Positions 25,157 to 33,523 of a stretch of 48,190 nt of DNA are shown one piece after another (position 1 is the stretch's first letter; every line of letters begins with the position of its first letter). The stretch covers positions 1 to 48,190 of the forward strand of contig NZ_ABCQ01000037.1 in assembly GCF_000170855.1 (NCBI RefSeq). The letters are read 5' to 3'. Below the pieces are notes generated by a model that was given only the letters and a program-made list of their open reading frames with translations, did no database searches and was not told the DNA's origin. This stretch comes from Moritella sp. PE36 (GTDB lineage: Bacteria > Pseudomonadota > Gammaproteobacteria > Enterobacterales > Moritellaceae). Both the position numbers and the translations under genes were made by a program.

Positions 25157-26791
25157 TTGGATAATTTCGTGATTAACAATATCGGTTCGTATTTTTTTGT
25201 TTTAACTAAAGCTCGAAATATAATGTTATTTATATTATTACAAATCATAACAACTAATGCTTGGGCGTTTGAGGTATTAAATAACGGAAAGCTTCGCTTC
25301 GGTACTGGAGCTGAAGATTCGGTCAATACACTGGGTAACTTACAGCAACCCTTTTATTATGATGAAAACTTGGGTATTTGGCAGCAATTAACTATTGATA
25401 CTAACCCTTTAGATAATGCTGTAGGTTTAAGTGGTGATGGTACTAGCGAGTGGAATATAAACGGTATTGTTGAGGTAAATTCCGTCTTAACGGGTCAAAA
25501 TATTGATACCTCTGGTTTTGTCATTAGCGCAGGTAGTGATGGGTACGGTGTCATTATTTCTTCTGGAACAATTACGATTAATGGGAGTGATTTAGGAGTT
25601 AAGAATACATATGAATTATTAGAAGGCAGTGCTCATATCAAAATTATCACTGAAATTACGAATAATAGCGCGAGTATCGCAACTAATTTACGTGTGTGGG
25701 TGGGAACCCAAGATGATTATGTTGGAACGGATGATAATCCAACTAAGCTAAGAGGGAATTTGGTTGATGGAATTTTTACAGCTTTAGCGACGCAAACTGA
25801 AAAAGCGACGGCATTAAAAATAACATCAGCGAATACTGGTGTGCTATTGTTAACGACTTCAACTAAAGCGACGACATCAATAGCAGACTGTTGTGAATTT
25901 TCGAATGTTACTGAGCAAGACCCTGCTGCTGCTGTTATCACAATAACAGACGATAACTCTTATGGTTTTTATGTTCGTATGGATGATCTAGCTAACGGTG
26001 AAAGTGAAGCGTTTGAATGGTATTACGCAGCTGGATCATTATCTGAATTAGATGGAATCGTCACCTCTGTATCAGACGCAGTAGACTCGTCGAATATAGA
26101 TGGTGGATACACCATCGACAACAAAGCCAGCGGAGGTAGTTTTAATCTATTTGGCTTGATACTACTTTCTCTACTCACGTTATTTCGAATTAATTATGCA
26201 CAAGCGAAAGAAAGCTCTTTTTATATCGACTTAGGTATCGGGAGCGCTCTATCGGCCAATAGCAATAGTTATTTACAGCAAAAAGTAGAAGCTATCTCAT
26301 CAAGTGCTACGATTACTGACCGTGATAAAAATACCTTTGCCTATCGGGCACAATTAGGATATCAAGCCAATAAATGGGTTGCATTAGAAGTTGGATATAC
26401 AAATTTAGGCGAGCAAACATTAACAATAACAGATACGGCTTTACCGGTTGACGTTGATTCCGTTGTTGAGAAAATGGCTAATGTACAACTGAATTCAGCG
26501 AGTGGAGCAACATTTGGAGGTAAGCTTAGTTACCCTATTAGTAACTGGATTTCCATATATACTCGCATTGGTGGTTTTATTTGGCACGGTGATTACGACT
26601 CTAATTCTTCTGTCAATGAAACTTTATACTCAAGTATAAAAGTGAGCGATCATGGTACTGACTTGTATTATGGACTGGGAGTGCAACTACCGCTTTATGA
26701 AAATTTTTCATTCGCCTTAGATTGGCAACGATACGAACTAACTAAATATAAAACAGATTTAATAACAGGAGCTATCATTTACAAATTTTAA
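25157..26791 (+). CDS. fused surface protein: signal peptide, GlyGly-CTERM-like segment and OmpA-like barrel
   Basis: About 544 residues; candidate starts are TTG 25157, GTG 25169 and ATG 25223, the first two keeping the positive KAR before the signal helix. A signal peptide probably ends after AWA (residue 37). Residues 38-320 form a beta-rich extracellular or periplasmic domain. Residues 325-344 (SGGSFNLFGLILLSLLTLFR) look like a GlyGly-CTERM sorting segment, normally the C-terminus of rhombosortase substrates. Here the protein continues through NYAQA into a domain of about 190 residues starting KESSFYIDLGIGSALSANSN that resembles an eight-strand OmpA-type barrel ending in YKF. An upstream C15 tract suggests phase-variable expression. 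Confidence 0.65.
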   Translation: MDNFVINNIGSYFFVLTKARNIMLFILLQIITTNAWAFEVLNNGKLRFGTGAEDSVNTLGNLQQPFYYDENLGIWQQLTIDTNPLDNAVGLSGDGTSEWNINGIVEVNSVLTGQNIDTSGFVISAGSDGYGVIISSGTITINGSDLGVKNTYELLEGSAHIKIITEITNNSASIATNLRVWVGTQDDYVGTDDNPTKLRGNLVDGIFTALATQTEKATALKITSANTGVLLLTTSTKATTSIADCCEFSNVTEQDPAAAVITITDDNSYGFYVRMDDLANGESEAFEWYYAAGSLSELDGIVTSVSDAVDSSNIDGGYTIDNKASGGSFNLFGLILLSLLTLFRINYAQAKESSFYIDLGIGSALSANSNSYLQQKVEAISSSATITDRDKNTFAYRAQLGYQANKWVALEVGYTNLGEQTLTITDTALPVDVDSVVEKMANVQLNSASGATFGGKLSYPISNWISIYTRIGGFIWHGDYDSNSSVNETLYSSIKVSDHGTDLYYGLGVQLPLYENFSFALDWQRYELTKYKTDLITGAIIYKF

Positions 26792-26955
26792 AAAACTAGA
26801 GGTAATAGGAACAATTTTAACTCTTATACTTTTGTCCGCTATAGAGTAAGAAGATTTAATGTTTATTTCTTTTATTATCGGTTCAAAAAATTTATCCTAA
26901 TGACTTACCTGAAGTCGGAAGATGATTTTGCCATAGATAAAGATATTATAACCTA

Positions 26956-26983
26956 ACTGCGTATAACGCATATTATGTTTCGT
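26956..26983 (+). other. dif-like XerC/XerD site (pdif 5)
   Basis: XerC arm ACTGCGTATAA, spacer CGCATA, XerD arm TTATGTTTCGT. As at pdif 4, the dispersed repeat's CCTACAAAATCTAATGTGT module follows within about 30 bases. Confidence 0.55.
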
Positions 26984-26994
26984 GGGAGTGAATG

Positions 26995-27135
26995 GAATCA
27001 CGCCCCCTACAAAATCTAATGTGTATTATCTCGGTTAGTACAATAGCTCTAAGCCACTTTTGTCCATCAATGGCTTAGAGCAGTTACTCATACTCAATAT
27101 CCTCACATTAATTTGCCATATATTTTGTTATAGAT
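26995..27135 (+). repeat. dispersed intergenic repeat, copy 9
   Basis: CCCCCTACAAAATCTAATGT leads to the best hairpin of the family: CTCTAAGCCA (27047-27056) and TGGCTTAGAG (27071-27080), perfect 10-bp arms. CAGTTACTCATACTCAATAT and TTAATTTGCCATATATTTTG follow. The remainder of 26792-27498 is AT-rich with no gene seen. Confidence 0.8.
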
Positions 27136-27498
27136 AATTCTGCTGATTAATCACAACTACTGTGAGTACATTTAGGCATGACTTGGATTTACAAAGATAG
27201 CAAAAATATATTATTTAACATGCCAAAACATCTAGTTTATCAATTGTTTATAACTACTAAGTAATTGATATTTAATCGTTATCTTTGTATTGGCAATGTT
27301 TACATGGGTCTCTATAAATACTGTTCTTGTTTTTATCCGTGTTTTATTTGATTTTGAATTACTATTCATCAATATCTATTTGTAATTTATAGTAAATTTG
27401 ATATTGTTGATAATTATTAAATTGAAATGGAATTCGCCTTATACAGAATTCGGTATAGTAAACTATTATGTTTTTAAATTTAGTCCCAAGGAACGGAA

Positions 27499-28125
27499 AT
27501 GAAAGTCGATTTAAAGTGGTGTGATTTAAAAAAAATTGGTGACACTAAGTTTGTAAATTCAATGTATATGTGGACCTTCGCTGTGCCATTGTTAGTAAAA
27601 GCTTTTGAATATGTCGAAGATGAAAAACTTATATTTCAAATTTTTCAGCAACAACTTCCAATAAGTACTTCATTGCCTTTTTCATGGAGCATGTTTTATT
27701 TCAGCGCTTTGTTCTTGGCCTTAGGTAATTTAATCTATTTGCTTAAATGTCCCAAAATAATTAAAGAACATCCCACTTATCAAAGTTATGTTAATGAAGG
27801 TAAAAAACTGAAACAGTTAGGTCCATATTGTGATGATATTTCATTCAATTGGGGGAAGTTAGCTGAAGAAATAGAACATAAAAATGAAAAAATAAAACTG
27901 GCAAAAAGGAGTATAAAAACAATTGGCTCTGTAGTAAATGAACCTGAAATCGATGTAGAAGATCCTATACACTATTTTTGGCCAATGCATGAATTTGGTG
28001 ATGTAAAATTTCCATTTTATAGACGTACATGCACAACACTTTTTATTGTTGGATTCACTTTATTTGGAATTGTTGCACTTCAAAATTTATGGGCTGTTGT
28101 TTCATTTTTAATAGCCAAAACATAA
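27499..28125 (+). CDS. hypothetical membrane protein, 208 residues
   Basis: ATG 27499 follows AAGGAACGGAA, a good ribosome site. Three hydrophobic segments lie at about residues 18-32, 65-84 and 181-206, and the middle is charged and probably cytosolic. No family motif is recognised. It ends directly at an attC site and is therefore a cassette gene. Confidence 0.65.
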   Translation: MKVDLKWCDLKKIGDTKFVNSMYMWTFAVPLLVKAFEYVEDEKLIFQIFQQQLPISTSLPFSWSMFYFSALFLALGNLIYLLKCPKIIKEHPTYQSYVNEGKKLKQLGPYCDDISFNWGKLAEEIEHKNEKIKLAKRSIKTIGSVVNEPEIDVEDPIHYFWPMHEFGDVKFPFYRRTCTTLFIVGFTLFGIVALQNLWAVVSFLIAKT

Positions 28126-28210
28126 CAAGTTGCTTAAACGGAACTAAAACAGTTGGTCATCGCTTCGCTATTTTAACCAACAATTTTAGCCCGCTTAGCA
28201 AGGCGTATAC
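28123..28210 (+). repeat. attC site
   Basis: ACATAACAAGTTGCTTAAAC, then CGGAACTAAAACAGTTGGTC paired with ACCAACAATTTTAGCCCG, ending AGCAAGGCGTATAC. It is closely related to the site at 1417-1518, and its core also lacks one T. Confidence 0.75.
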
Positions 28211-28221
28211 GCTTTTAGAGT

Positions 28222-29058
28222 ATGGAGACTTCATTGGCCAGATTAACCCCAAAACTTGAAACGATAAGAGCACTATTTGCACGCTCTGGAAATCAATGCG
28301 CATTTCCTGGTTGTGTCCATTCTCTGGTGAATGATAAGCAAAAGTTTATTGGTCAAGTTTGTCATATTGAAGCGGCAATGCCTGATGGAGAAAGGTTCAA
28401 CCCGCAACAAACCGATGAAGATCGCCGCTCTTATAAAAACTTACTTATTTTATGTTACCAACATCATATAGAGACTGATGAAGTTGAAGAATTCCCTGTT
28501 GAATTGATGATTAATATAAAACAGGAACATGAGGCTAATTTTCTTAAATCAGACTTCAAAATAGATGAAGCTGCATTACATAAATTAATGCGTGATGTTG
28601 AAACGTACTGGGATAAAATTGAAGTATTGAATACAGTTGAACATACTATGGAAGATTTAGCCTTTAGGGTTACAACTAAAGGTGGTTATATTCAGCTCTT
28701 TGATGATGCACGAGAAACCGTTGTCAGAATTGAAGAATTATTAGAAAGACTCAGTAAAAGTAACGATAAACTCCAAGATGAATTTATTAATTTTATAGAA
28801 GCTCATGGTGTAGATAGTACTATTTTCAAAGAACTCCCTTATTCAATCAGCCCTTTTAATATAAGGAACTGGGAGGACTTTTCTCTTAGCAGGCCAAATT
28901 GTTTGATACAAATAAGAATTGATTTGTTAACCGTCGAAATTAAATACTTAGAGGAATTTCTTAAAACAAATAGCCAAGATCAGCAGGCAATTGAATATTT
29001 AGACAATGCAAAAAAACAGTTAGCTGACATGGCTCAAAATGCTGTCATGTATGATTGA
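28222..29058 (+). CDS. HNH endonuclease domain protein
   Basis: This 278-residue protein starts at ATG 28222, 12 bases after an attC. Residues 16-85 form an HNH module: C26 and C31 (CAFPGC), CHIEAA with H48 as the likely general base, N73 in YKNLLILC, and C78/H81/H82 for metal binding. The C-terminal 190 residues are helical, with several coiled-coil stretches (VVRIEELLERLSKSNDKLQD). HNH proteins with helical tails are frequent in restriction and phage-defence loci, and a DNA-cutting role is likely. The target is unknown. A cassette gene. Confidence 0.75.
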   Translation: METSLARLTPKLETIRALFARSGNQCAFPGCVHSLVNDKQKFIGQVCHIEAAMPDGERFNPQQTDEDRRSYKNLLILCYQHHIETDEVEEFPVELMINIKQEHEANFLKSDFKIDEAALHKLMRDVETYWDKIEVLNTVEHTMEDLAFRVTTKGGYIQLFDDARETVVRIEELLERLSKSNDKLQDEFINFIEAHGVDSTIFKELPYSISPFNIRNWEDFSLSRPNCLIQIRIDLLTVEIKYLEEFLKTNSQDQQAIEYLDNAKKQLADMAQNAVMYD

Positions 29059-29061
29059 ATA

Positions 29062-29092
29062 AGCGTATAACAAACGGCTGCATCGGACAAAG
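29062..29092 (+). repeat. truncated attC left half
   Basis: GCGTATAACAAACGGCTGCA and TCGGACAAAG look like the left end of a Vibrio attC, but no matching right arm follows. The next gene's ribosome site begins instead, so a cassette junction was probably lost by deletion. Confidence 0.5.
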
Positions 29093-29105
29093 AAGGAGAT
29101 AACAC

Positions 29106-29651
29106 GTGCCAATCGTAAGAGACAACCGAGATGAACTATTTTTATTTGTTTTCTCTCCTGAAGGTATAAGCATTTCCAATCAGAATACACGTTTAATGGC
29201 AACACGTGCTGAAGTTGAAAAACTCAAATCAGTCTGTGAGCAGTACCTGCAAGAACTAACGGACGGTGACATAGCAGAATCCCACCAACAACAAAAAGAA
29301 GCATGGCGTCTAGAATGTGAGGAGCAAGAAGAGGAAATTAGGCAACTTAGATCCACTCTTACTGAACCAAAAAAGGGAAATGTTTATGTTATGCTCAATG
29401 CAAAAAACGGGCATTACAAAATTGGCTTTACAACTAAAGGGCCAAAATTCAGAGAACAAACATTGCAGTCACAAGAGCCTGAAGTACAATTGATAAAAGC
29501 ATGGATAGGTACAGACCAAGATGAAATAGAGCTTCATGAAATATTCAGAGCAAAAAGAATTAGAGGTGAGTGGTTCAGCTTACGGAAAAATGATCTAACA
29601 AAGATTGAAAACTACTTCAAATCTAATGCCCTAGAGACAAAAAATGCTTAA
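29106..29651 (+). CDS. T5orf172 (GIY-YIG superfamily) domain protein
   Basis: This 181-residue protein starts at GTG 29106 with AAGGAGATAA upstream. Residues 35-88 form an acidic coiled coil. Residues 91-175 match the T5orf172/MUG113 version of the GIY-YIG fold: GNVYVM (91-96), YKIGFT (104-109), a conserved arginine near 116, HEIFRAKRIRGEWF (144-157) with the acidic residue before WF. Nuclease activity is plausible. The gene abuts the HNH gene, separated only by a truncated attC. Confidence 0.7.
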   Translation: MPIVRDNRDELFLFVFSPEGISISNQNTRLMATRAEVEKLKSVCEQYLQELTDGDIAESHQQQKEAWRLECEEQEEEIRQLRSTLTEPKKGNVYVMLNAKNGHYKIGFTTKGPKFREQTLQSQEPEVQLIKAWIGTDQDEIELHEIFRAKRIRGEWFSLRKNDLTKIENYFKSNALETKNA

Positions 29652-29769
29652 CATCACCATTCGTATTACTTGAAGATGGGGTTAGGTCATTATCTAGAAT
29701 TCCTGCATCAAGCTACAATGTTTTGTTTGGTCAACATTCAGTTCGATATGGTAGTTTGAGAGGGAGGCC

Positions 29770-29965
29770 TTCACTTACCCTACAAAATCTAATGTATATG
29801 GCTATCGACTAGATTAATAGCACTAAGCTATTCCTGTCCATCAATGGCTTAGGCTGATCGCTCTAAGCCGTGTGCTCTAAGCCGAAACTGCCCCAAAGTG
29901 TATATGGAGCAGTAATTCAAATCACAATATGATCATCTCGGTTTGCCATATATTTTATCATGCGT
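29770..29965 (+). repeat. dispersed intergenic repeat, copy 10
   Basis: ACCCTACAAAATCTAATGTA, then GCACTAAGCTATTCCTGTCC, ATCAATGGCTTAGGCTGATC, two further CTAAGCCG units and ATCTCGGTTTGCCATATATT. Internal duplication of the CTAAGCC unit resembles copy 1. The rest of 29652-30250 has no gene. Confidence 0.8.
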
Positions 29966-30250
29966 TGAGATGTATCTGTATTATACAATTAAGAAGACAA
30001 TCTTTAATGGATATGATGTAAAACATTTAGGACATAACTTGCTAAAGATAGTATCAAGCCAATGATTAATTTGATTTTTTTACTTCCATAAGTTATCTTA
30101 TACATCGGCTTTATGGGAGCCCGCTCACCTCAACTGGCGAATTCTTTCGAGAACCACATACCGCTCAATGTAATTAATCTTATTACTGTTACGAGAATAG
30201 AAAAAATTAGAGGTGGATTTTATCGTATTTTCGAATAAGGAAATAAGACA

Positions 30251-30967
30251 ATGCCTGATATCACCACTAAAACATTTCTTTCTAACGTTAAGAAATCCGC
30301 TAAAGCCATCAAAAAAAACGACAATATCTGCCATGCACAAGCTCTAGACCGAGCTGCAAGAACACATGGGTTTGACTCGTATCACGCACTGAAATCTCGT
30401 ATTGACAATATCAACAATGAGTCCAATATCGTAAATTCCAATTTGGGTTCAGACGGTGTGAACGATCAGTATGCCAAAGCACAGGGCAACAGAGGAAAGC
30501 AGCTTAACCCAAATCAAAAAAGCTCACTATTAGTTGTATTCAATGATGATCTAATGCTTTATAGATGTAACTCTGAAAATGGTGAACTAATAACTGTCAG
30601 GGGAAATTTTCAAACGGAATACCTTGATAAGGGTTTTGCAGAGGATATTGGTGCAAGACAAGTGAGCCTCAACGAACTGAAGCATCGTTCTCTACAAGCT
30701 CCTGGTGGAAAACTTGGTGAAGACTTCCTACATAATTGGGGTTACACCTGTATTGAGTTCCTAAGAAACAAAGATAATCCATGGTCTATCGAAGATGCTA
30801 ATCAACTGGTAATAGAAAGAGTTAAATCAAAAATTGGCCAAGAATATCGTGAGTTTTTCTATCTTGATGGTGAGAAAGTAGATAACCATATTGGGGATGA
30901 AATGTCTCGATATCTGGACTTGATGGATGCTGAACCTGAATATCATCCAGCGATTGACGGCTATTAA
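30251..30967 (+). CDS. glyoxalase-related N-terminal domain protein, function unknown
   Basis: This 238-residue protein starts at ATG 30251 after AAGGAAATAAGACA. The first 55 residues (FLSNVKKSAKAIKKNDNICH followed by QALDRAARTHGFDSYHALKS) match a small helical domain that recurs at the N-terminus of plasmid and island proteins and is labelled glyoxalase-related in domain collections. The remainder is acidic and unassigned. No membrane segment. A stand-alone gene. Confidence 0.55.
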   Translation: MPDITTKTFLSNVKKSAKAIKKNDNICHAQALDRAARTHGFDSYHALKSRIDNINNESNIVNSNLGSDGVNDQYAKAQGNRGKQLNPNQKSSLLVVFNDDLMLYRCNSENGELITVRGNFQTEYLDKGFAEDIGARQVSLNELKHRSLQAPGGKLGEDFLHNWGYTCIEFLRNKDNPWSIEDANQLVIERVKSKIGQEYREFFYLDGEKVDNHIGDEMSRYLDLMDAEPEYHPAIDGY

Positions 30968-31081
30968 AATCAATTGATTTATATCGTTTATTTTTAGTCT
31001 TTTATAGGATTCAAGGTAAGTTAAGGAGGCGGAGTCAATGGCTCTGTTTCTACGTTTGACTAAATGCGAATCACTGTAATA

Positions 31082-31245
31082 GAAGGCGCTTTGTGCCACA
31101 AGCGCCTCAGCATCATCAATCCAAAACTACACCAATCACTATCGGCTTTATAATTGCTCCAACTCGATTCTGCCCCTAAATGGCTTAGAGTAGTTAATCA
31201 CATACAATATATTCATATCGGTTTGCCATACATTTATTATGCATA
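31082..31245 (+). repeat. second dispersed repeat copy b joined to dispersed repeat copy 11
   Basis: AAGGCGCTTTGTGCCACAAG and GCGCCTCAGCATCATCAATC match 2405-2505; the left part forms a GGCGCTT...AAGCGCC hairpin. It runs straight into the TGGCTTAGAGTAGTTAATCA and ATATCGGTTTGCCATACATT block of the main family. The following GTGAACGCAGTCTCGGTTTG recurs after copy 13 at 48110. Confidence 0.7.
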
Positions 31246-31519
31246 TTGAAAACTGTTCGACGAGATGATTTTATACCGTGTTATTGATATTTTGGTGAAC
31301 GCAGTCTCGGTTTGTCAAAAAACAGTCAGGTTTATCTTGTGACTGAAAAATAATATCAATATACTCAGATACATAGATAGTTTTGCATGTAACTTACAAG
31401 ACTAAATCAATAATTTGCAGGACGACTCGTTCTCCCAGAAATTTATAATCAATTAATTTTAAGTATAGCTTTATTTTTCAATTGATTAGTTACCTTTTGT
31501 AGTGATGAATGAATTTGGC

Positions 31520-31560
31520 AAATCGAGACGTCCTACTATACAAATGTTATACATCATCTC
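31520..31560 (+). other. possible cassette junction (attC right half)
   Basis: GACGTCCTACTATACAAATG followed by TTATACATC resembles stretches before the genes at 305 and 22095. It ends in a GTTATAC core-like sequence 13 bases before the next start codon. No left arm is visible. Confidence 0.35.
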
Positions 31561-31572
31561 GAGGATCGAATT

Positions 31573-32130
31573 ATGGATGATTTAGAAGTTTTCAGTAAAA
31601 AGTTGTCAAATGTTGCTTTCGAAATAACTCTTTATTCACAGCTCTACGGTACAAATGAAAGTGTTACAAAGTTAAACAATTTCAACCCACTAGTTTTTGG
31701 CGTTTTTCAAAAGAATATGTATGTGAGTATTTGTTTAGAACTTGCAAAGCTTTTAGATAAAGCTGGTGAAAAAAGTAATAAAAATCTGTCGATAGACAGA
31801 TTGGTTATTCATATGAATCTATCTGATGATAATGAAATAAAGAAGTTAATATACACAGCCATAGCTCTATATAAATCATCTATTAAAAAATTCAGAAATG
31901 AAGTAATTGCCCACAATGACTATGGAATGGCAATGAAGCGTAAAATCCTTCCTTCCAATGGAAACATAGATGATCTAGAAGAATTATGTAATTTGATCTA
32001 CGGAGTATATAGCGCGATTCGCTTTAAAACGGGCAAAGATTCCGTTCAAGTATCTCGTAGAGTTAGCACTGTGTTACCAAGAGAATTGGATGGCTACTCA
32101 TTTCTCCGTAAACTGGAAGAAAATGTATAA
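31573..32130 (+). CDS. AbiU2-like HEPN domain protein
   Basis: This 185-residue all-helical protein starts at ATG 31573 with GAGGA upstream. KKFRNEVIAHND (106-117) carries the HEPN-type RN...H motif (R108, N109, H114), the catalytic signature of HEPN ribonucleases. The overall layout resembles the AbiU2 family, associated with abortive infection. It would cleave RNA on phage attack, alone or with a partner (inference). No antitoxin-type partner is adjacent. It is a cassette gene ending in an attC. Confidence 0.65.
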   Translation: MDDLEVFSKKLSNVAFEITLYSQLYGTNESVTKLNNFNPLVFGVFQKNMYVSICLELAKLLDKAGEKSNKNLSIDRLVIHMNLSDDNEIKKLIYTAIALYKSSIKKFRNEVIAHNDYGMAMKRKILPSNGNIDDLEELCNLIYGVYSAIRFKTGKDSVQVSRRVSTVLPRELDGYSFLRKLEENV

Positions 32131-32186
32131 CAAGAAAATGAATGCGACGCTGAAGAGCGCGCCCATTATTTAAGCGTTAGTTTTAC
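32127..32186 (+). repeat. short attC site
   Basis: GTATAACAAGAAAATGAATG and GCGACGCTGAAGAGCGCGCC form a short hairpin, and TTTAAGCGTTAGTTTT carries the core GTTAGTT. It separates the HEPN and DUF4238 genes. Confidence 0.65.
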
Positions 32187-32201
32187 AATTGGCTTAGTTG
32201 G

Positions 32202-33191
32202 ATGAAAAACAGAAAAATAAAGAAAAATCAGCATTATGTACCAAAGTCTCACTTGAAGCGCTTCACTATTGATGGAGAGAAATCTTTGATTTGGGCATTT
32301 GATAAGATTAAAGGTGAGTATGAACGCCTAACCTCATCCATCAACAAAATCTGTGCTGAAGATTATTACTATTATCAGATAGATCCTAACGGAGACGTAG
32401 ATCATACACTGTTAGAGGATGTTCTTTCCGAAATTGAAATGGTTGGAAATAACCTAATTGATAAAATACTGGGTTCAAGATCTTTGCATTATGTCCCAAT
32501 AAATGGAGCTCAAAAAGGTGAACTAGCATTTTACATAGCACTTCTTATGTTCCGTGGACCAAGCTTTAGAGATGGAATCGCTGAAATATATGGACAAATT
32601 GCTAGGCAGACTCTTAATAAAGTTTGGGATAACGCGAAGGTTCCTAAACCTCTACAGGAGTTGGTTGAAAAAGAAGGCCTATCGAATGTTATTGATTTAC
32701 AAATAAACTCGACGGTTAGCTTGGAGCATATGGCAAAATCAGCTCAAGCGGCTGCTTTAGAGTTTCTTAAAAAGGAGTGGGTGTTAATTAATGCACCAGA
32801 AGGTTCAAATTTCGTAACTGGCGATGTTCCTGTTGTTTTTTCCCCATATCACCAAAGTGTAGGAGATGTCGGTCCTGCTCATCCATTAGCAGAAATTCTA
32901 TATCCAATATCAAAAGATACTGCTTTGATACTTACACCTTCAAATGATCCAAAAGAGTACATACTCGTGGGTGAGTATAATGATGCACTACTACATGAAA
33001 TCAATACAAAAATTAGCGGTGCAGCCACTAAGTATGTATATAGTTCTGAAAAATTTAATTGGCTCGTATCCTCATCGAGAACTCTGGGAAACGGTCAGCG
33101 TTTAGTTTCAAATGTCGCATCTCAAGGTATTAGTATTGTTAAGAACCCTTGGAAACGTAAAACTAACAAGCAAAAGCAGGTAGACGCATAA
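32202..33191 (+). CDS. DUF4238 family protein
   Basis: This 329-residue protein starts at ATG 32202. The N-terminal KKNQHYVPKSHLKRFTIDGE followed by WAFDK is the hallmark of DUF4238 proteins. VTGDVPVVF (about residue 206) and PISKDTALILTP (about 245) are further family-like stretches. The QHYVP-type N-terminus suggests a metal- or nucleic-acid-binding site, but the family's reaction is unknown. Members are common in islands and cassettes. It ends at a truncated attC. Confidence 0.7.
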   Translation: MKNRKIKKNQHYVPKSHLKRFTIDGEKSLIWAFDKIKGEYERLTSSINKICAEDYYYYQIDPNGDVDHTLLEDVLSEIEMVGNNLIDKILGSRSLHYVPINGAQKGELAFYIALLMFRGPSFRDGIAEIYGQIARQTLNKVWDNAKVPKPLQELVEKEGLSNVIDLQINSTVSLEHMAKSAQAAALEFLKKEWVLINAPEGSNFVTGDVPVVFSPYHQSVGDVGPAHPLAEILYPISKDTALILTPSNDPKEYILVGEYNDALLHEINTKISGAATKYVYSSEKFNWLVSSSRTLGNGQRLVSNVASQGISIVKNPWKRKTNKQKQVDA

Positions 33192-33305
33192 ATGCGCCAC
33201 TGTTTTTCGCGTTAATCTCAATTTCATCATACTTTATATAATGTGAAGCGTTCTCTTTGAAGCATAAGCACTAAGCCGTTTATGTCCAATTTCGTGTTTG
33301 GAGGT
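33186..33305 (+). repeat. truncated attC joined to dispersed repeat copy 12
   Basis: ACGCATAAATGCGCCACTG and TTTTTCGCGTTAATC make a small attC remnant. The repeat starts at GTTAATCTCAATTTCATCAT and reaches GCACTAAGCCGTTTATGTCC before breaking off, shortly before the transposon-end sequences. Confidence 0.65.
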
Positions 33306-33381
33306 ATGCATTTACCTTTTGGGCCACTACAGTTGTCGTAAATTATAACAGCCTAAAGTTAGTAAGTTTACTACATGAAAT

Positions 33382-33523
33382 GAAGCATAAGCTGTCTACA
33401 AATTTTATTGTGACAATTTATGCTTCATTTTAGTGACAGCTTATGGATGTAGATAATTTATATGTTATTGAATAGGGGGACTATGGAGAGGTATTCTTTG
33501 GACAACTTATGCTTCAAACTACA
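33382..33523 (+). mobile_element. Tn7-like transposon end with TnsB-type sites (end of CAST-1)
   Basis: Four copies of a 15-bp motif occur: GACAATTTATGCTTC (33412), GACAGCTTATGGATG (33435), GACAACTTATGCTTC (33501) and one inverted, GAAGCATAAGCTGTC (33382). The last direct copy is followed by AAACTACA ending at 33523, so the inward-reading terminus is TGTAGTTT, with the TGT of Tn7-like ends. The homology to cas7 begins right after it. GTCAG (33524-33528) is the predicted 5-bp target duplication. The matching left end is not in the window. Confidence 0.7.
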
